Positions 50,498 to 58,571 of a stretch of 64,000 nt of DNA are shown here, in pieces. The notes beneath the pieces are model-generated. The model was not told where the DNA came from, searched no databases, and saw nothing but the letters and a program-made list of their open reading frames with translations. This stretch comes from Parapusillimonas granuli (GTDB taxonomy: Bacteria; Pseudomonadota; Gammaproteobacteria; Burkholderiales; Burkholderiaceae_B): the NCBI RefSeq assembly GCF_013416525.1, contig NZ_JACCEM010000003.1:248001-312000 (forward strand). Direction: 5' to 3'. The number at the start of each line of letters is the position of its first letter. Within the stretch, counting starts at the first letter, position 1. The position numbers and the translations under genes are program-made.

Positions 50498-51685
50498 CTA
50501 GCGAAAAGCCTGCCGGTTGGACCACAACAGGAACAGGCAGATGCCGGCGGGAACCAGCAGGGTGGCGTAGGCCAGGCCATAGCTGCCGATGGATTCGGCG
50601 ATCAGGCCGAAGAGCGGCGGCCCGACCACGACGCCCAGGAAGGTCATGGCCAGCGCGCCGCCGGTCGCGACGCTGGCCTGCCCCGCCGGCGCCTGGCGCG
50701 CGACTTCCGCAAGATAGACCCCGTTCCATCCGACGGCGCTGCTGCCGAACAGCGACAGCACCACGATCACCAGCGCCGGCGAGTCCACCTTGCCCAGGAA
50801 CGGCGTGGCGGCGGCGCAGATCGCGATCAGCAGCGCCAGCACCGCCAGCATGCGCACGGGCCCCAGCAGGCGGTCCGACAAATAGCCCCAAAGCAGGCGG
50901 CCGCCGACGCCCGCCGCCTGCGCGACGGCAAGGGTGAACCCGGCGATGATCAGCCCCATGCCCAGGTCTTCGTGCAGGTAGGTGACCAGATAAGTGGTCA
51001 GGGACATCTGCGAGATCGAGAACATGAAGGACACCGCCGCCAGCACGGCCAGGCTGCGCCGGCTGAATACCAGGCGCAGCGGGCCCGCCAGGCCGTTGCC
51101 GAAGGAAAGGCGCTGCGTCCGGTCCCTGTCGGTATCCAGGCTTGCGCACAGCGGCTGGATGGCCAGGGCGCACAGCGCGGACGCCAGCGCCACGGCCAGG
51201 AAAGCCCATTGCCAGCCGGTCAGGTCGGCCAGGCCCGGCACCACGACGCCCGCCATGGCGCCGCCCAGCGGCACGCCGGTCTGCTTGACGGAGAACACGA
51301 AAGACATGCGGTGGGCGGGCGTCGTGCGCGCCAGCAGGTGCGAGCTCGCCGGCGTGATCGGCCCATAGCCCAGGCCGATGAGCAGGGCGCCGAGCCCGGC
51401 GGCCGGCAGCGATTCCACCGCGCACAGCGCCACGCCCGCCGCGCACAGCGCCAGCCCGGCCTGGCTGGCGCGGATGGCGCCGAAGCGCCGCACCGCGGCC
51501 CCCGCGAGCAGGCTGGCCGTCATGGCGCCGGCGTAGGCGATCGCCACGTATATGCCGACATAGGCGGCGGACACGCCCAGCGCCCCGGCCACGGTGGGGG
51601 CCACGACGGGCAGCGTCAGCAGGCACATGGCAACCAGGGCTTGGACGGTCAGGGTCGCGGCAAGGGCGACGGAGGCGGAGGACAT
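50498..51685 (-). CDS. Major facilitator superfamily transporter
   Basis: A 395-residue MFS protein with twelve hydrophobic segments. The loop 2-3 motif is AAVRRFGAIRAS and the repeat in the second half has GYLSDRLLGPVR. GYGPITPASSHLLART is typical of the YNFM-like group. The frame extends upstream to 51805, but the ATG at 51685 (MSSASVALAATLTVQALVAM) begins directly at the first helix. It is divergent from nadE across 136 bases. Substrate unknown. Confidence 0.88.
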   Translation of the reverse strand: MSSASVALAATLTVQALVAMCLLTLPVVAPTVAGALGVSAAYVGIYVAIAYAGAMTASLLAGAAVRRFGAIRASQAGLALCAAGVALCAVESLPAAGLGALLIGLGYGPITPASSHLLARTTPAHRMSFVFSVKQTGVPLGGAMAGVVVPGLADLTGWQWAFLAVALASALCALAIQPLCASLDTDRDRTQRLSFGNGLAGPLRLVFSRRSLAVLAAVSFMFSISQMSLTTYLVTYLHEDLGMGLIIAGFTLAVAQAAGVGGRLLWGYLSDRLLGPVRMLAVLALLIAICAAATPFLGKVDSPALVIVVLSLFGSSAVGWNGVYLAEVARQAPAGQASVATGGALAMTFLGVVVGPPLFGLIAESIGSYGLAYATLLVPAGICLFLLWSNRQAFR

Positions 51686-51821
51686 GGGCGGCTGGAAGTA
51701 TCCGGTTGTTGCGGTGAAGGCCGGGATGCGGAGCGGGCGGCCGGTCTGTCGTATCATAATCCTTCGCGCGCCGCGGCTTGTCCCGCCGGCGCAGACGACA
51801 CCCAATCACGAAGGAATCATC

Positions 51822-52658
51822 GTGCTGACAGCCGAACAACGCGCAATCCAGCGCGACATCATCAAGCATCTTTGCGTAGCCGAGAGCTTCGACGCCGGCC
51901 GGGAAATCGAACGCCGCGTGTCGTTCATGGCGGACTACCTGATCCAGGCCGGGGCGAGGGCCCTGGTCCTGGGCATCAGCGGCGGGGTAGACTCGCTGGT
52001 GGGCGGCTGCCTGGCGCAGCGCGCGGCCGAGCAGGCGCGCCGGCGCGGCCACGAGGCGAGCTTCATCGCCATGCGCCTGCCTTATGGCGTACAGCGCGAC
52101 GAGCCCGACGCGCAGGCGTCGCTGGAAGTCATCCGCCCGGATCGCCTCGTGACGGTCGACATCAAGCCGGCCAGCGACGCCATGCTGCAGGCGGTCATGG
52201 CCGGGCAGGTCGCCTACCGCGACGCCTCGCACCAGGACTTCCAGCTGGGCAACATCAAGGCGCGCGAGCGCATGATCGCCCAGTACGCCGTCGCCGGCGC
52301 CTATGGCGGCCTGGTGGTGGGAACCGACCACGCGGCCGAGGCCCTGATGGGTTTTTTCACCAAGTTCGGGGACGGCGCCGCCGACCTCGTGCCGCTGACC
52401 GGGCTCAACAAGCGGCGGGTGCGGGGCCTGGCAAAGGCGCTGGGCGCGCCGGATGCGCTGGTCATGAAAGTGCCGACGGCCGACCTGGAATCGCTCGTGC
52501 CGCTGAAGCCCGACGAAGACGCGTTCGGCGTGAGCTATGAGCAGATCGACGATTTCCTGGAAGGCAAGGATATTGCGCAGGAGGCTTGCGAAGTGATTCT
52601 GCGCACGTATCGCCAGTCGGCGCACAAGCGCGCCTTGCCGGCCGCGCCTGCGGGGTAG
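51822..52658 (+). CDS. nadE: NAD synthetase, ammonia-dependent
   Basis: A 278-residue NAD synthetase, which makes NAD from deamido-NAD, ATP and ammonia. LGISGGVDSLVGG (48-60) is the ATP-pyrophosphatase P-loop, followed by FIAMRLPYGVQRDE and GLVVGTDHAAEALMGFFTKFGDGAADLVP, the NH3-dependent class, with KVPTADLESL and a final SYEQIDDFLEG. No glutaminase domain, so it depends on free ammonia. The start is GTG 51822 with AAGGA 6 bases upstream; the longer frame to 51594 is rejected. Confidence 0.95.
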   Translation: MLTAEQRAIQRDIIKHLCVAESFDAGREIERRVSFMADYLIQAGARALVLGISGGVDSLVGGCLAQRAAEQARRRGHEASFIAMRLPYGVQRDEPDAQASLEVIRPDRLVTVDIKPASDAMLQAVMAGQVAYRDASHQDFQLGNIKARERMIAQYAVAGAYGGLVVGTDHAAEALMGFFTKFGDGAADLVPLTGLNKRRVRGLAKALGAPDALVMKVPTADLESLVPLKPDEDAFGVSYEQIDDFLEGKDIAQEACEVILRTYRQSAHKRALPAAPAG

Positions 52659-52660
52659 TG

Positions 52661-52697
52661 TAAAAAAACGGGCCGGGCGCCTTGCGAAGCCCGGCCC
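52661..52697 (-). terminator. Rho-independent terminator of the cytochrome c peroxidase gene
   Basis: Read on the minus strand, GGGCCGGGC (52697-52689) pairs with GCCCGGCCC (52678-52670) over a 10-base loop, then one base (C, 52669) and seven T (52668-52662). This is the strongest intrinsic terminator in the window and directly follows the cytochrome c peroxidase stop. It may also block read-through from nadE on the other strand weakly, because no T-run follows on that side. Confidence 0.85.
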
Positions 52698-52707
52698 TAC
52701 TGGCCGC

Positions 52708-53757
52708 TTACTGAGCCGGCCTAGGAGTTGCAGGGGTGCTGCGCGGCAGAATCGGGTATTCGACCCGGGGCTGCTCGCCGGTCAAAGTGTGAAGGAAGGC
52801 GGTGATGGCCTTGACTTCCTCGGTGTTCAGCTCGTGGCCAAGCTGGCTGGAGCCCATGATGGCCACCGCCTGTTCCAGGTCCCAGACTTCGCCGCTATGG
52901 AAGTAGGGCGCCGTCAGCGCAATGTTGCGCAGCGGGCCGGCACGGAACACGTACTCGTCCGAGGCGGTGTTGGTGACGGCGAAGCGGCCCTTGTCGCCCG
53001 CCGGCAGCACTTCCGCGCCGGGCCGCTTGATCACGCCGAAGGGGAAATAGCCCTGGCCGCCCACGTTGATGCCCGAGTGGCAGGCCACGCAGCCCTTGTT
53101 GATGAACAGATTCAAGCCGTTCAGCTCATGGTTGCTGAGGGTTTCCTTGCCGGCCAGCCATTGGTCGAAACGCGAATTGGGCGTGACCAATGTGGACTCG
53201 AACGCTTCGATGGCCTTGGCCATGTTGTCGAAGGTGACCGGGTCCTTTTCGCCGGGGAAGGCCTTGGCGAAGAATTCGACGTATTCCGGAATGCTGCGCA
53301 GGGTCTCTTCCACGTGCTTGGGCGTGGCGTTCATTTCCACGCTGGCCTGCACGGGGCCCTTGGCCTGTTCCTTGAGGTCGGCGGCGCGGCCGTCCCAGAA
53401 CTGGGCGATGTTGAACACCGCGTTCAGCACGGTGGGCGAGTTGCGGGGGCCCGCCTGCCAGCCGTGGCCGATGGACGTCGGAATGTTGTCGGCGCCGCCG
53501 GTGCCCACGCTATGACAGGTGTTGCAGCTGATGATGTGGCTCTTGGACAGGCGAGGTTCGAAGAACAGCCACTTGCCCAGCTCGATCTGGTCCACGGACA
53601 GATTTCTGTCTTTGATGACCACCTGAGCCTCGGGAATAGGCTTGAACAGGCTGCTCGCCGTCTTGCGGAGCTGTTCCGAAGAGGGCGTGGAGGCGGCCGC
53701 GGCCTGGACACCGAATGCCATGGCTAAGCCGAGAGCTAGGGTAACGCGCTTGAACAT
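52708..53757 (-). CDS. Di-haem cytochrome c peroxidase
   Basis: A 349-residue periplasmic peroxidase of the MauG/CcpA family. The signal peptide is MFKRVTLALGLAMAFGVQAA (cleavage near AAAAS). Two haem-c motifs, SCNTCH (C78, C81, H82) and GCVACH (C223, C226, H227), are the electron-entry and peroxidatic sites. Length and the two-domain layout (NSPTVLNAVFNIAQFWDGRA; FAVTNTASDEYVFRAGPLRN) match bacterial cytochrome c peroxidases that reduce H2O2. The ATG at 53757 has GGGGAAAA upstream; an ATG at 53769 is less likely. An FNR-like site lies 65 bases upstream. Confidence 0.93.
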   Translation of the reverse strand: MFKRVTLALGLAMAFGVQAAAASTPSSEQLRKTASSLFKPIPEAQVVIKDRNLSVDQIELGKWLFFEPRLSKSHIISCNTCHSVGTGGADNIPTSIGHGWQAGPRNSPTVLNAVFNIAQFWDGRAADLKEQAKGPVQASVEMNATPKHVEETLRSIPEYVEFFAKAFPGEKDPVTFDNMAKAIEAFESTLVTPNSRFDQWLAGKETLSNHELNGLNLFINKGCVACHSGINVGGQGYFPFGVIKRPGAEVLPAGDKGRFAVTNTASDEYVFRAGPLRNIALTAPYFHSGEVWDLEQAVAIMGSSQLGHELNTEEVKAITAFLHTLTGEQPRVEYPILPRSTPATPRPAQ

Positions 53758-53821
53758 GATTTTCCCCATGTTGTGAGTAATTGCATTACCCTAATATCAA
53801 CATGGTTATTTGGCAATATGT

Positions 53822-53835
53822 TTGACGGGAATCAA
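53822..53835. promoter_or_regulatory. FNR/Anr-type site upstream of cytochrome c peroxidase
   Basis: TTGAC-GGGA-ATCAA differs from the FNR consensus TTGAT-N4-ATCAA at one base. It lies 65-78 bases upstream of the peroxidase ATG. Cytochrome c peroxidases are under FNR/Anr control in several proteobacteria, so oxygen-limited induction is likely. The rest of 53836-54021 up to the CinA gene shows no gene or clear site. Confidence 0.6.
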
Positions 53836-54021
53836 ACCTTACATATAAATGAACAAATGTCGCAGTGGTTTACTAGGGATTTCATGGGTGCGCGCAGTGG
53901 CTGAATTAAAATATCATGTTCAGCCGCCGGCAAACGGGGCGCCGGCCGCCGCGGCGTAATCGGCGGCGCATCCCCGCCAGGCCAACGGCGCCGGAACGCC
54001 CGCCGCCCTGCCCACGCGCCT

Positions 54022-54525
54022 TCATAGCCGCGCGTGATAGTACGGAATCCTCAGCAGGGCGTAATGGGCGCTGGCCTGGCGTATGGCCGTCCGGTCTCCC
54101 TGGAATACCCGCGTTTCCGAAAACACCTCCAACGCGCCGCCGACGCTTTCCGCATTCGCGGCGGGCTTGCGGAACACCCAGGCGAAGCATTGCGTTCCGG
54201 CGGGAATGCGGCTGTCGGTGTCGTCCACCACCCCGGTGTTCGATATGGCCAGGTTGGCCCGGGTGCCGTGCAAGGCGCCTTGCGCCATTTCTCGCGCCAC
54301 TTCCTCGCTGGTCAGGTTGTATTGCCGCAAGGTGCTGTCGCGCACGCCCAGATTGCGCCGCTTGGCATCGACCGAATAGGCCACGAAGGCGCAGTCCAGC
54401 AGCTTGCCGGCGCCGGGGACGTCGCCCAGGGTGGCGGCGATCAGCCCCGCCGTGCACGACTCCGCCGTGACCAGCAGCAGCCCGCGAGACCTCATGAATT
54501 CGGCGACTTGTTCGACGGTGTCCAT
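54022..54525 (-). CDS. CinA C-terminal family (nicotinamide-nucleotide amidase-like) protein
   Basis: A 167-residue stand-alone CinA C-terminal domain. TAESCTAGLIAATLGDVPGAG (20-40) has the serine motif of PncC-type nicotinamide-nucleotide deamidases, followed by CAFVAYSVDAKRRNLGV, LTSEEVAREMAQGAL and AISNTGVVDDTDSRIPAG. The enzyme recycles nicotinamide mononucleotide to the nicotinate form used for NAD synthesis; nadE is only 1.4 kb away. The CTAGLIA motif is intact but the C-terminal region (QASAHYALLRIPYYHARL) is atypical. Its start lies 34 bases inside the end of the XRE-cupin gene, so it is translated from the same mRNA. Confidence 0.85.
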   Translation of the reverse strand: MDTVEQVAEFMRSRGLLLVTAESCTAGLIAATLGDVPGAGKLLDCAFVAYSVDAKRRNLGVRDSTLRQYNLTSEEVAREMAQGALHGTRANLAISNTGVVDDTDSRIPAGTQCFAWVFRKPAANAESVGGALEVFSETRVFQGDRTAIRQASAHYALLRIPYYHARL

Positions 54526-55169
54526 GGGCGCGGTTCAGCAAGCGCCGTGCCGGGCTCGTTCGATTCATTGACGCACACCACCAGGATCTCGACCGCGTCC
54601 GCCGACGCGCACAGATAGTGGTGGCCCAGGCCGCTGTCGAAGTAAATGCTGTCGTGCGCATGCAGGGTGCGGGATTCGCCGTTCTCGAACTGCATCGTCA
54701 GGCTGCCGCTGATCACGAAGATGAACTCCTCGCCCGCATGCCTGCTGAAGTCCGCGGTATTCACGGGCTTGCCCGGCTCGACCTTGCCGTACATGGGCGT
54801 CATTTTCTTCTGCGGCCATTCCGTTGCCAGCATGCCGTAGAGATAGCGGTCGGCCTTGTAGATGACGGCCTCGTTCACCCGGTCGACCACCATGCGCTCC
54901 CGCACGCCCTTGCCGCTGGGCTTGTGGAAGAGATCCGTCAGGTCCAGCGCCAGCGCCTGGCTGACGGCCAGGAATTTTTCGTAGCTCAGGGCGATCAGCC
55001 CTCTTTCGGCCTTGGAAAGCGATGCCAGCGAAACGCCGGACCGTTCCGCCAGCTGCAGCAGGGTCACGCCGCCGGCCTTCCGCGCCGCGCGGATTTTTTC
55101 CCCCAATTCCGCCTTGGTCAGTGTGGGCGCCGGCCCGGGACCGCGGTGCTCTTCCGCCGCATTGTTCAT
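54492..55169 (-). CDS. XRE family regulator with C-terminal cupin domain
   Basis: A 225-residue regulator: helix-turn-helix at 20-80 (LGEKIRAARKAGGVTLLQLA and SGVSLASLSKAERG) and a C-terminal double-stranded beta-helix cupin (FSRHAGEEFIFVISGSLTMQ, SIYFDSGLGHHYLCAS). The PuuR/YdcN-type architecture usually senses small amino compounds. It is divergent from the ArgE-like deacetylase gene, making it the likely regulator of that catabolic operon. An inverted repeat lies in the intervening 104 bases. Confidence 0.9.
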   Translation of the reverse strand: MNNAAEEHRGPGPAPTLTKAELGEKIRAARKAGGVTLLQLAERSGVSLASLSKAERGLIALSYEKFLAVSQALALDLTDLFHKPSGKGVRERMVVDRVNEAVIYKADRYLYGMLATEWPQKKMTPMYGKVEPGKPVNTADFSRHAGEEFIFVISGSLTMQFENGESRTLHAHDSIYFDSGLGHHYLCASADAVEILVVCVNESNEPGTALAEPRPWTPSNKSPNS

Positions 55170-55210
55170 GACATTAAGTAATTTAGTTTCTATTTTTATA
55201 TATTTAAATT

Positions 55211-55228
55211 ATTTTCACATAGGAAAAT
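55211..55228. promoter_or_regulatory. Candidate XRE-cupin operator
   Basis: ATTTTC-ACATAG-GAAAAT is a 6-bp-arm inverted repeat with a 6-base spacer in the AT-rich divergent gap between the XRE-cupin gene and the ArgE-like gene. Operators of PuuR-type regulators are short dyads of this kind; assignment is by position and symmetry. Confidence 0.45.
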
Positions 55229-55273
55229 TTTGGCCTATCGTTACGGCTTCACAGTTTTGCAGAGTCGCCCATT

Positions 55274-56476
55274 ATGCCGCAAGCGTCCGTCGCCGATCAG
55301 GCTTATCCCAATAGCGCCGTGGACTGGATCAGCAAGCTGATTTCTTTCGACACCACCAGCCGGCTTTCCAATCTGGATCTCATCGATTTCATCCGGTCCT
55401 ATCTCGAACGGCAGGGGCTGCAATGCGTGCTGACGCATGACCGCTCGGGCAAGAAGGCCAACCTGTTTGCGACCGTGCCCAGCGCATCGGGGCGGACGAC
55501 CGGCGGCATCGTGCTGTCCGGCCACACCGATGTGGTTCCCGTGGACGGCCAGGCATGGACGTCCGACCCCTTTGCCGCATCGATACGCGACGGGCGCCTG
55601 TATGGCCGCGGCGCCTGCGACATGAAAGGCTTCATCGGCGTCACCTTGCAGCTGGTCCCCATGATGCTCCAGGCGCGGCCCGCCCAGCCCGTGCACCTGG
55701 CTTATTCCTACGACGAGGAAGTGGGCTGCGTGGGCGCGCCGGGCATGATCGAGGATCTCGTCAAGCGCGGCGTGAACCCCGCCGGCTGCGTGGTGGGCGA
55801 GCCGACCAGCATGCGCACCATCGTGGCGCACAAGGGGATCAATGCGTATCGCTGCCGCGTCCACGGCCATGCGGCGCACTCGTCGCTGACGAACCGGGGC
55901 CTGAATGCCATTGAATATGCCGCGCGCATCATCTGCATGATCCGCGACATCGCCGACGGCCACAAGGCCGACGGCCCCTTCGACGAGGCGTTCGACGTTC
56001 CCTACACCACCGTGCAGGCCAGCATGATACGGGGCGGCATTGCGCTGAACACCGTTCCGGATCTTTGCGAGTTCGAATTCGAATACCGGAACCTGCCCGA
56101 TACTTCTTCCGAGGAAATCCTGAGCCGGATCCGCGCCTACATCGACCGGGACATCCTGCCGCGCATGAAAGACGAGCATCCCTCGGGCCGGGTGGAAATC
56201 GAGGAGCTGGCCAAGTCGCCGGGGCTGGACGCCGCCGAGCAGGAAGCGATCACGCAGCTGGTCCGGGCCTTGACGAACGATCATGAAGTGCGCAAGGTCG
56301 CATACGGCACCGAAGCCGGCCTGTTCCAGAAGGCCGGCGTGCCCGCCGTCATATGCGGCCCGGGGAACATCGAGCAGGCGCACCGGCCGGACGAATACGT
56401 GACCCTGGACCAGATCGCCCAGTGCGAGAAATTCCTGGCCGCCTTGATAGGGAGCCAGGTCCCGCATGGGGCCTGA
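55274..56476 (+). CDS. ArgE-like M20 family deacetylase
   Basis: A 400-residue M20 metallopeptidase-fold enzyme annotated by pattern as acetylornithine deacetylase-like. VLSGHTDVVPVDGQAW holds the first zinc histidine, GRGACDMKGF the bridging aspartate and lysine, and YSYDEEVGCVGA the catalytic and zinc glutamates; the lid domain has VHGHAAHSS, and VAYGTEAGLFQKAG and ICGPGNIEQAHRPDEYV are near the end. It removes an acyl group from an amino compound. In context with a threonine-dehydratase-like and a cyclodeaminase-like enzyme, the substrate is more likely a catabolic N-acyl amino acid (EutE/DoeB-like) than biosynthetic acetylornithine. No good ribosome site precedes the ATG. Confidence 0.9.
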   Translation: MPQASVADQAYPNSAVDWISKLISFDTTSRLSNLDLIDFIRSYLERQGLQCVLTHDRSGKKANLFATVPSASGRTTGGIVLSGHTDVVPVDGQAWTSDPFAASIRDGRLYGRGACDMKGFIGVTLQLVPMMLQARPAQPVHLAYSYDEEVGCVGAPGMIEDLVKRGVNPAGCVVGEPTSMRTIVAHKGINAYRCRVHGHAAHSSLTNRGLNAIEYAARIICMIRDIADGHKADGPFDEAFDVPYTTVQASMIRGGIALNTVPDLCEFEFEYRNLPDTSSEEILSRIRAYIDRDILPRMKDEHPSGRVEIEELAKSPGLDAAEQEAITQLVRALTNDHEVRKVAYGTEAGLFQKAGVPAVICGPGNIEQAHRPDEYVTLDQIAQCEKFLAALIGSQVPHGA

Positions 56477-56491
56477 CCCCACGAGCGGGAC
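56459..56491 (+). promoter_or_regulatory. Two-tier hairpin between deacetylase and dehydratase genes
   Basis: GTCCCGC (56459-56465) and GCGGGAC (56485-56491) enclose an inner GGGG-CCTGA-CCCC stem. The structure spans the ArgE stop codon and ends 39 bases before the dehydratase ATG. With no T-run it is more likely to slow RNA decay or tune expression of the downstream genes than to terminate fully. Confidence 0.4.
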
Positions 56492-56530
56492 GCCCCGTCC
56501 GTTTTCCAGACACACAGCAGGAGCCACACC

Positions 56531-57523
56531 ATGAACGCAGAGCAGGCACAGCCATTCACCTTGGAAACCATTTCGCAGGCGCACGCCCGCCTGGCCGACT
56601 ATGTCAGGGAGACCCCGGTCATGGACTATGCGGGTCCGGCGCTGCCCGACGGCACGGTGGCGAACTTCAAGTTCGAATTGCTCCAGCAATCCGGCACCTT
56701 CAAGGCGCGCGGCGCATTCACGAACCTGCTCGGCCTGTCCGACGAGGCCAAGGCGCGGGGCGTCACCTGCGTATCGGCCGGCAATCACGCCGTGGCGGTC
56801 GCCTATGCGGCGCACCGGCTGGGCGTTAAGGCGAAGACGGTGATGATCAAGACGGCCAGCCCGGCGCGGGTCGCGCTGTGCAGGCAGTACGGCGCGGACA
56901 TCATCTTCGCCGATGACGGCCAGCAGGCGTTCGACATCGTGCGCGGCATCGAGCAGAACGAAAAAATGAGCTTCATCCATCCGTTCAGCACCTATCCCAC
57001 CGTCCTGGGCACCGCGACGCTGGGATACGAGTGGCTGCGGCAGGCGGGCGAGCTGGACGCCGTCATTCTGCCCGTCGGCGGAGGCGGCCTGGCGGCGGGC
57101 GTGTCGGCCGCGGTCAAGCTGCGGAACCCGGCGTGCCGGGTGTACGGCATAGAACCCGAGGGGGCGAACGTCATGGCGCGCAGCTTTGCCGCCGGGGCGC
57201 CGCAGAAAATGGGCCCCATGAGCAGCATCGCCGACAGCCTGATGGCGCCCCACACCGATGCCTACAGCTACCAGATCTGCCGCGACAACATAGATCGCCT
57301 GGCCACCGTGACCGAGGACCAGATCCGGCAAGGCATGCTGATGCTGTTCTCCGAGCTCAAGCTGGCGGTCGAGCCCGCTTGCGCGGTGGCCACGGCCGCG
57401 TTGATGCATCCCTTGCGGCAGGAACTGGCGGGCAAGAGGGTGGGGGTGCTGCTCTGCGGCACGAACACGGACCCGGCCACCTACATGAAGCATTTGGGCG
57501 CGGCGATCGGAGTGGCCGGATGA
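56531..57523 (+). CDS. Threonine dehydratase-like PLP enzyme
   Basis: A 330-residue fold-type II PLP enzyme. The lysine that binds PLP is K58 in SGTFKARGAF, the phosphate-binding GGGGLAAG is at 183-190, and SAGNHAVAVAYAA (82-94) lies between. There is no C-terminal regulatory ACT domain, so it is of the catabolic or EutB/BhcB type rather than the biosynthetic IlvA. Members dehydrate serine, threonine or hydroxy-amino acids such as 3-hydroxyaspartate. Its TGA overlaps the ATG of the cyclodeaminase-like gene. Confidence 0.9.
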   Translation: MNAEQAQPFTLETISQAHARLADYVRETPVMDYAGPALPDGTVANFKFELLQQSGTFKARGAFTNLLGLSDEAKARGVTCVSAGNHAVAVAYAAHRLGVKAKTVMIKTASPARVALCRQYGADIIFADDGQQAFDIVRGIEQNEKMSFIHPFSTYPTVLGTATLGYEWLRQAGELDAVILPVGGGGLAAGVSAAVKLRNPACRVYGIEPEGANVMARSFAAGAPQKMGPMSSIADSLMAPHTDAYSYQICRDNIDRLATVTEDQIRQGMLMLFSELKLAVEPACAVATAALMHPLRQELAGKRVGVLLCGTNTDPATYMKHLGAAIGVAG

Positions 57524-58524
57524 GCCTGCAGGTGTATACCGCGACCGCCGAGCAGGTGTACGGCGGCTTGTCGCTGCGGGACGGCATCCAGCTGATGCGG
57601 CGGGCCTTCCTGGCCCTGGCCGACGGCAAGATCGACCAGCCCTTGCGCACCATCGTCAAGTCGCCCTTGAGCACCGGCTACCTTGGCCTGATGCCGGCTT
57701 GCGTGGACGACCCCGGCATCTATCCCACCCCGGTGTACGGCGTCAAGGTCGGCACGCTGTTCCCGGGCAATCCGGCCCTGGGCAAGGACCCGCACCAGGG
57801 CTGCGTGATGCTCATGAGCGGCGAGACCGGCGAAACGCTCGCCGTCGTCGATGCAAGCAGCGTCACGGCGCTGCGCACGGCGGCCGTCTCGGGCCTTGCG
57901 GCCGACCTGCTGGCCCGGCCCGATGCCCGGGTCCTGACCTTGTTCGGCGCCGGCCATCAGGCCGAATGGCAGCTCAGGGCCATGGCGGCCGTGCGCCCGC
58001 TGGAGGCGGTCCACGTCGTGAGCCGGCATCCCGACAGCGCCCGCCGCTTCATCGAGCGGATGCAGCCCGAATTCCCGTTCGCGCTGGCCGCCGCCGCGGA
58101 TGCGCGCAGCGCCGTGGCGCAATCCGACCTCGTCCTGACCGCCACCAACTCGGCCGCGCCGGTATTGCAGCGTTCGTGGATACGCGCGGGCACGCACATC
58201 GTCGCCATGGGGTCCAGCACGCCGTCCCATTGCGAGATCGATGCGGACACCATGGCCGACGCCCGTCTGTTCGTGGACCGGGCGGAGTCGACGCGGAACG
58301 AGTCGGGCGAATATCTCGGCGCGCTGCGCGCCGGCCGGATCGACGCCGGCAAGCCTTTGACGGAACTGGGCGCGGTCCTGAAAGGAACGGAGCCCGGCAG
58401 GCGGGACGCGGCGGAGATCACTTTGTTCAAGTCCCTGGGCCTGGCGCTCGAGGACGTGGTCGTGGCGGCGGCCCTGCGCCGGCTTTTCGATGAAAGCGGG
58501 CAGGGCGTCTGCGTCGAGTTGTAG
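57520..58524 (+). CDS. Ornithine cyclodeaminase / mu-crystallin family protein
   Basis: A 334-residue NAD(P)-dependent enzyme. The Rossmann motif is TLFGAGHQAEWQL (about 143-155), with VYGVKVGTLFPGN and SSVTALRTAAVSGLAADLL holding substrate and cofactor contacts, and DLVLTATNSAAPVL further on. The family includes ornithine cyclodeaminase, alanine dehydrogenase of archaeal type, EutC of ectoine use and iminosuccinate reductase BhcD. Coupling by ATGA to the dehydratase-like gene suggests that it acts on the imine or enamine product of that enzyme. Confidence 0.9.
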   Translation: MSLQVYTATAEQVYGGLSLRDGIQLMRRAFLALADGKIDQPLRTIVKSPLSTGYLGLMPACVDDPGIYPTPVYGVKVGTLFPGNPALGKDPHQGCVMLMSGETGETLAVVDASSVTALRTAAVSGLAADLLARPDARVLTLFGAGHQAEWQLRAMAAVRPLEAVHVVSRHPDSARRFIERMQPEFPFALAAAADARSAVAQSDLVLTATNSAAPVLQRSWIRAGTHIVAMGSSTPSHCEIDADTMADARLFVDRAESTRNESGEYLGALRAGRIDAGKPLTELGAVLKGTEPGRRDAAEITLFKSLGLALEDVVVAAALRRLFDESGQGVCVEL

Positions 58525-58571
58525 TGCATCGATGAAAAGCGGATTTCAATAAACCAGAGGGGATACTCAGC

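Noticed and set aside
55241-57493. A 750-codon minus-strand frame across the deacetylase and dehydratase genes
   Set aside because: It crosses the boundary between two well-supported genes and has no plausible domain.
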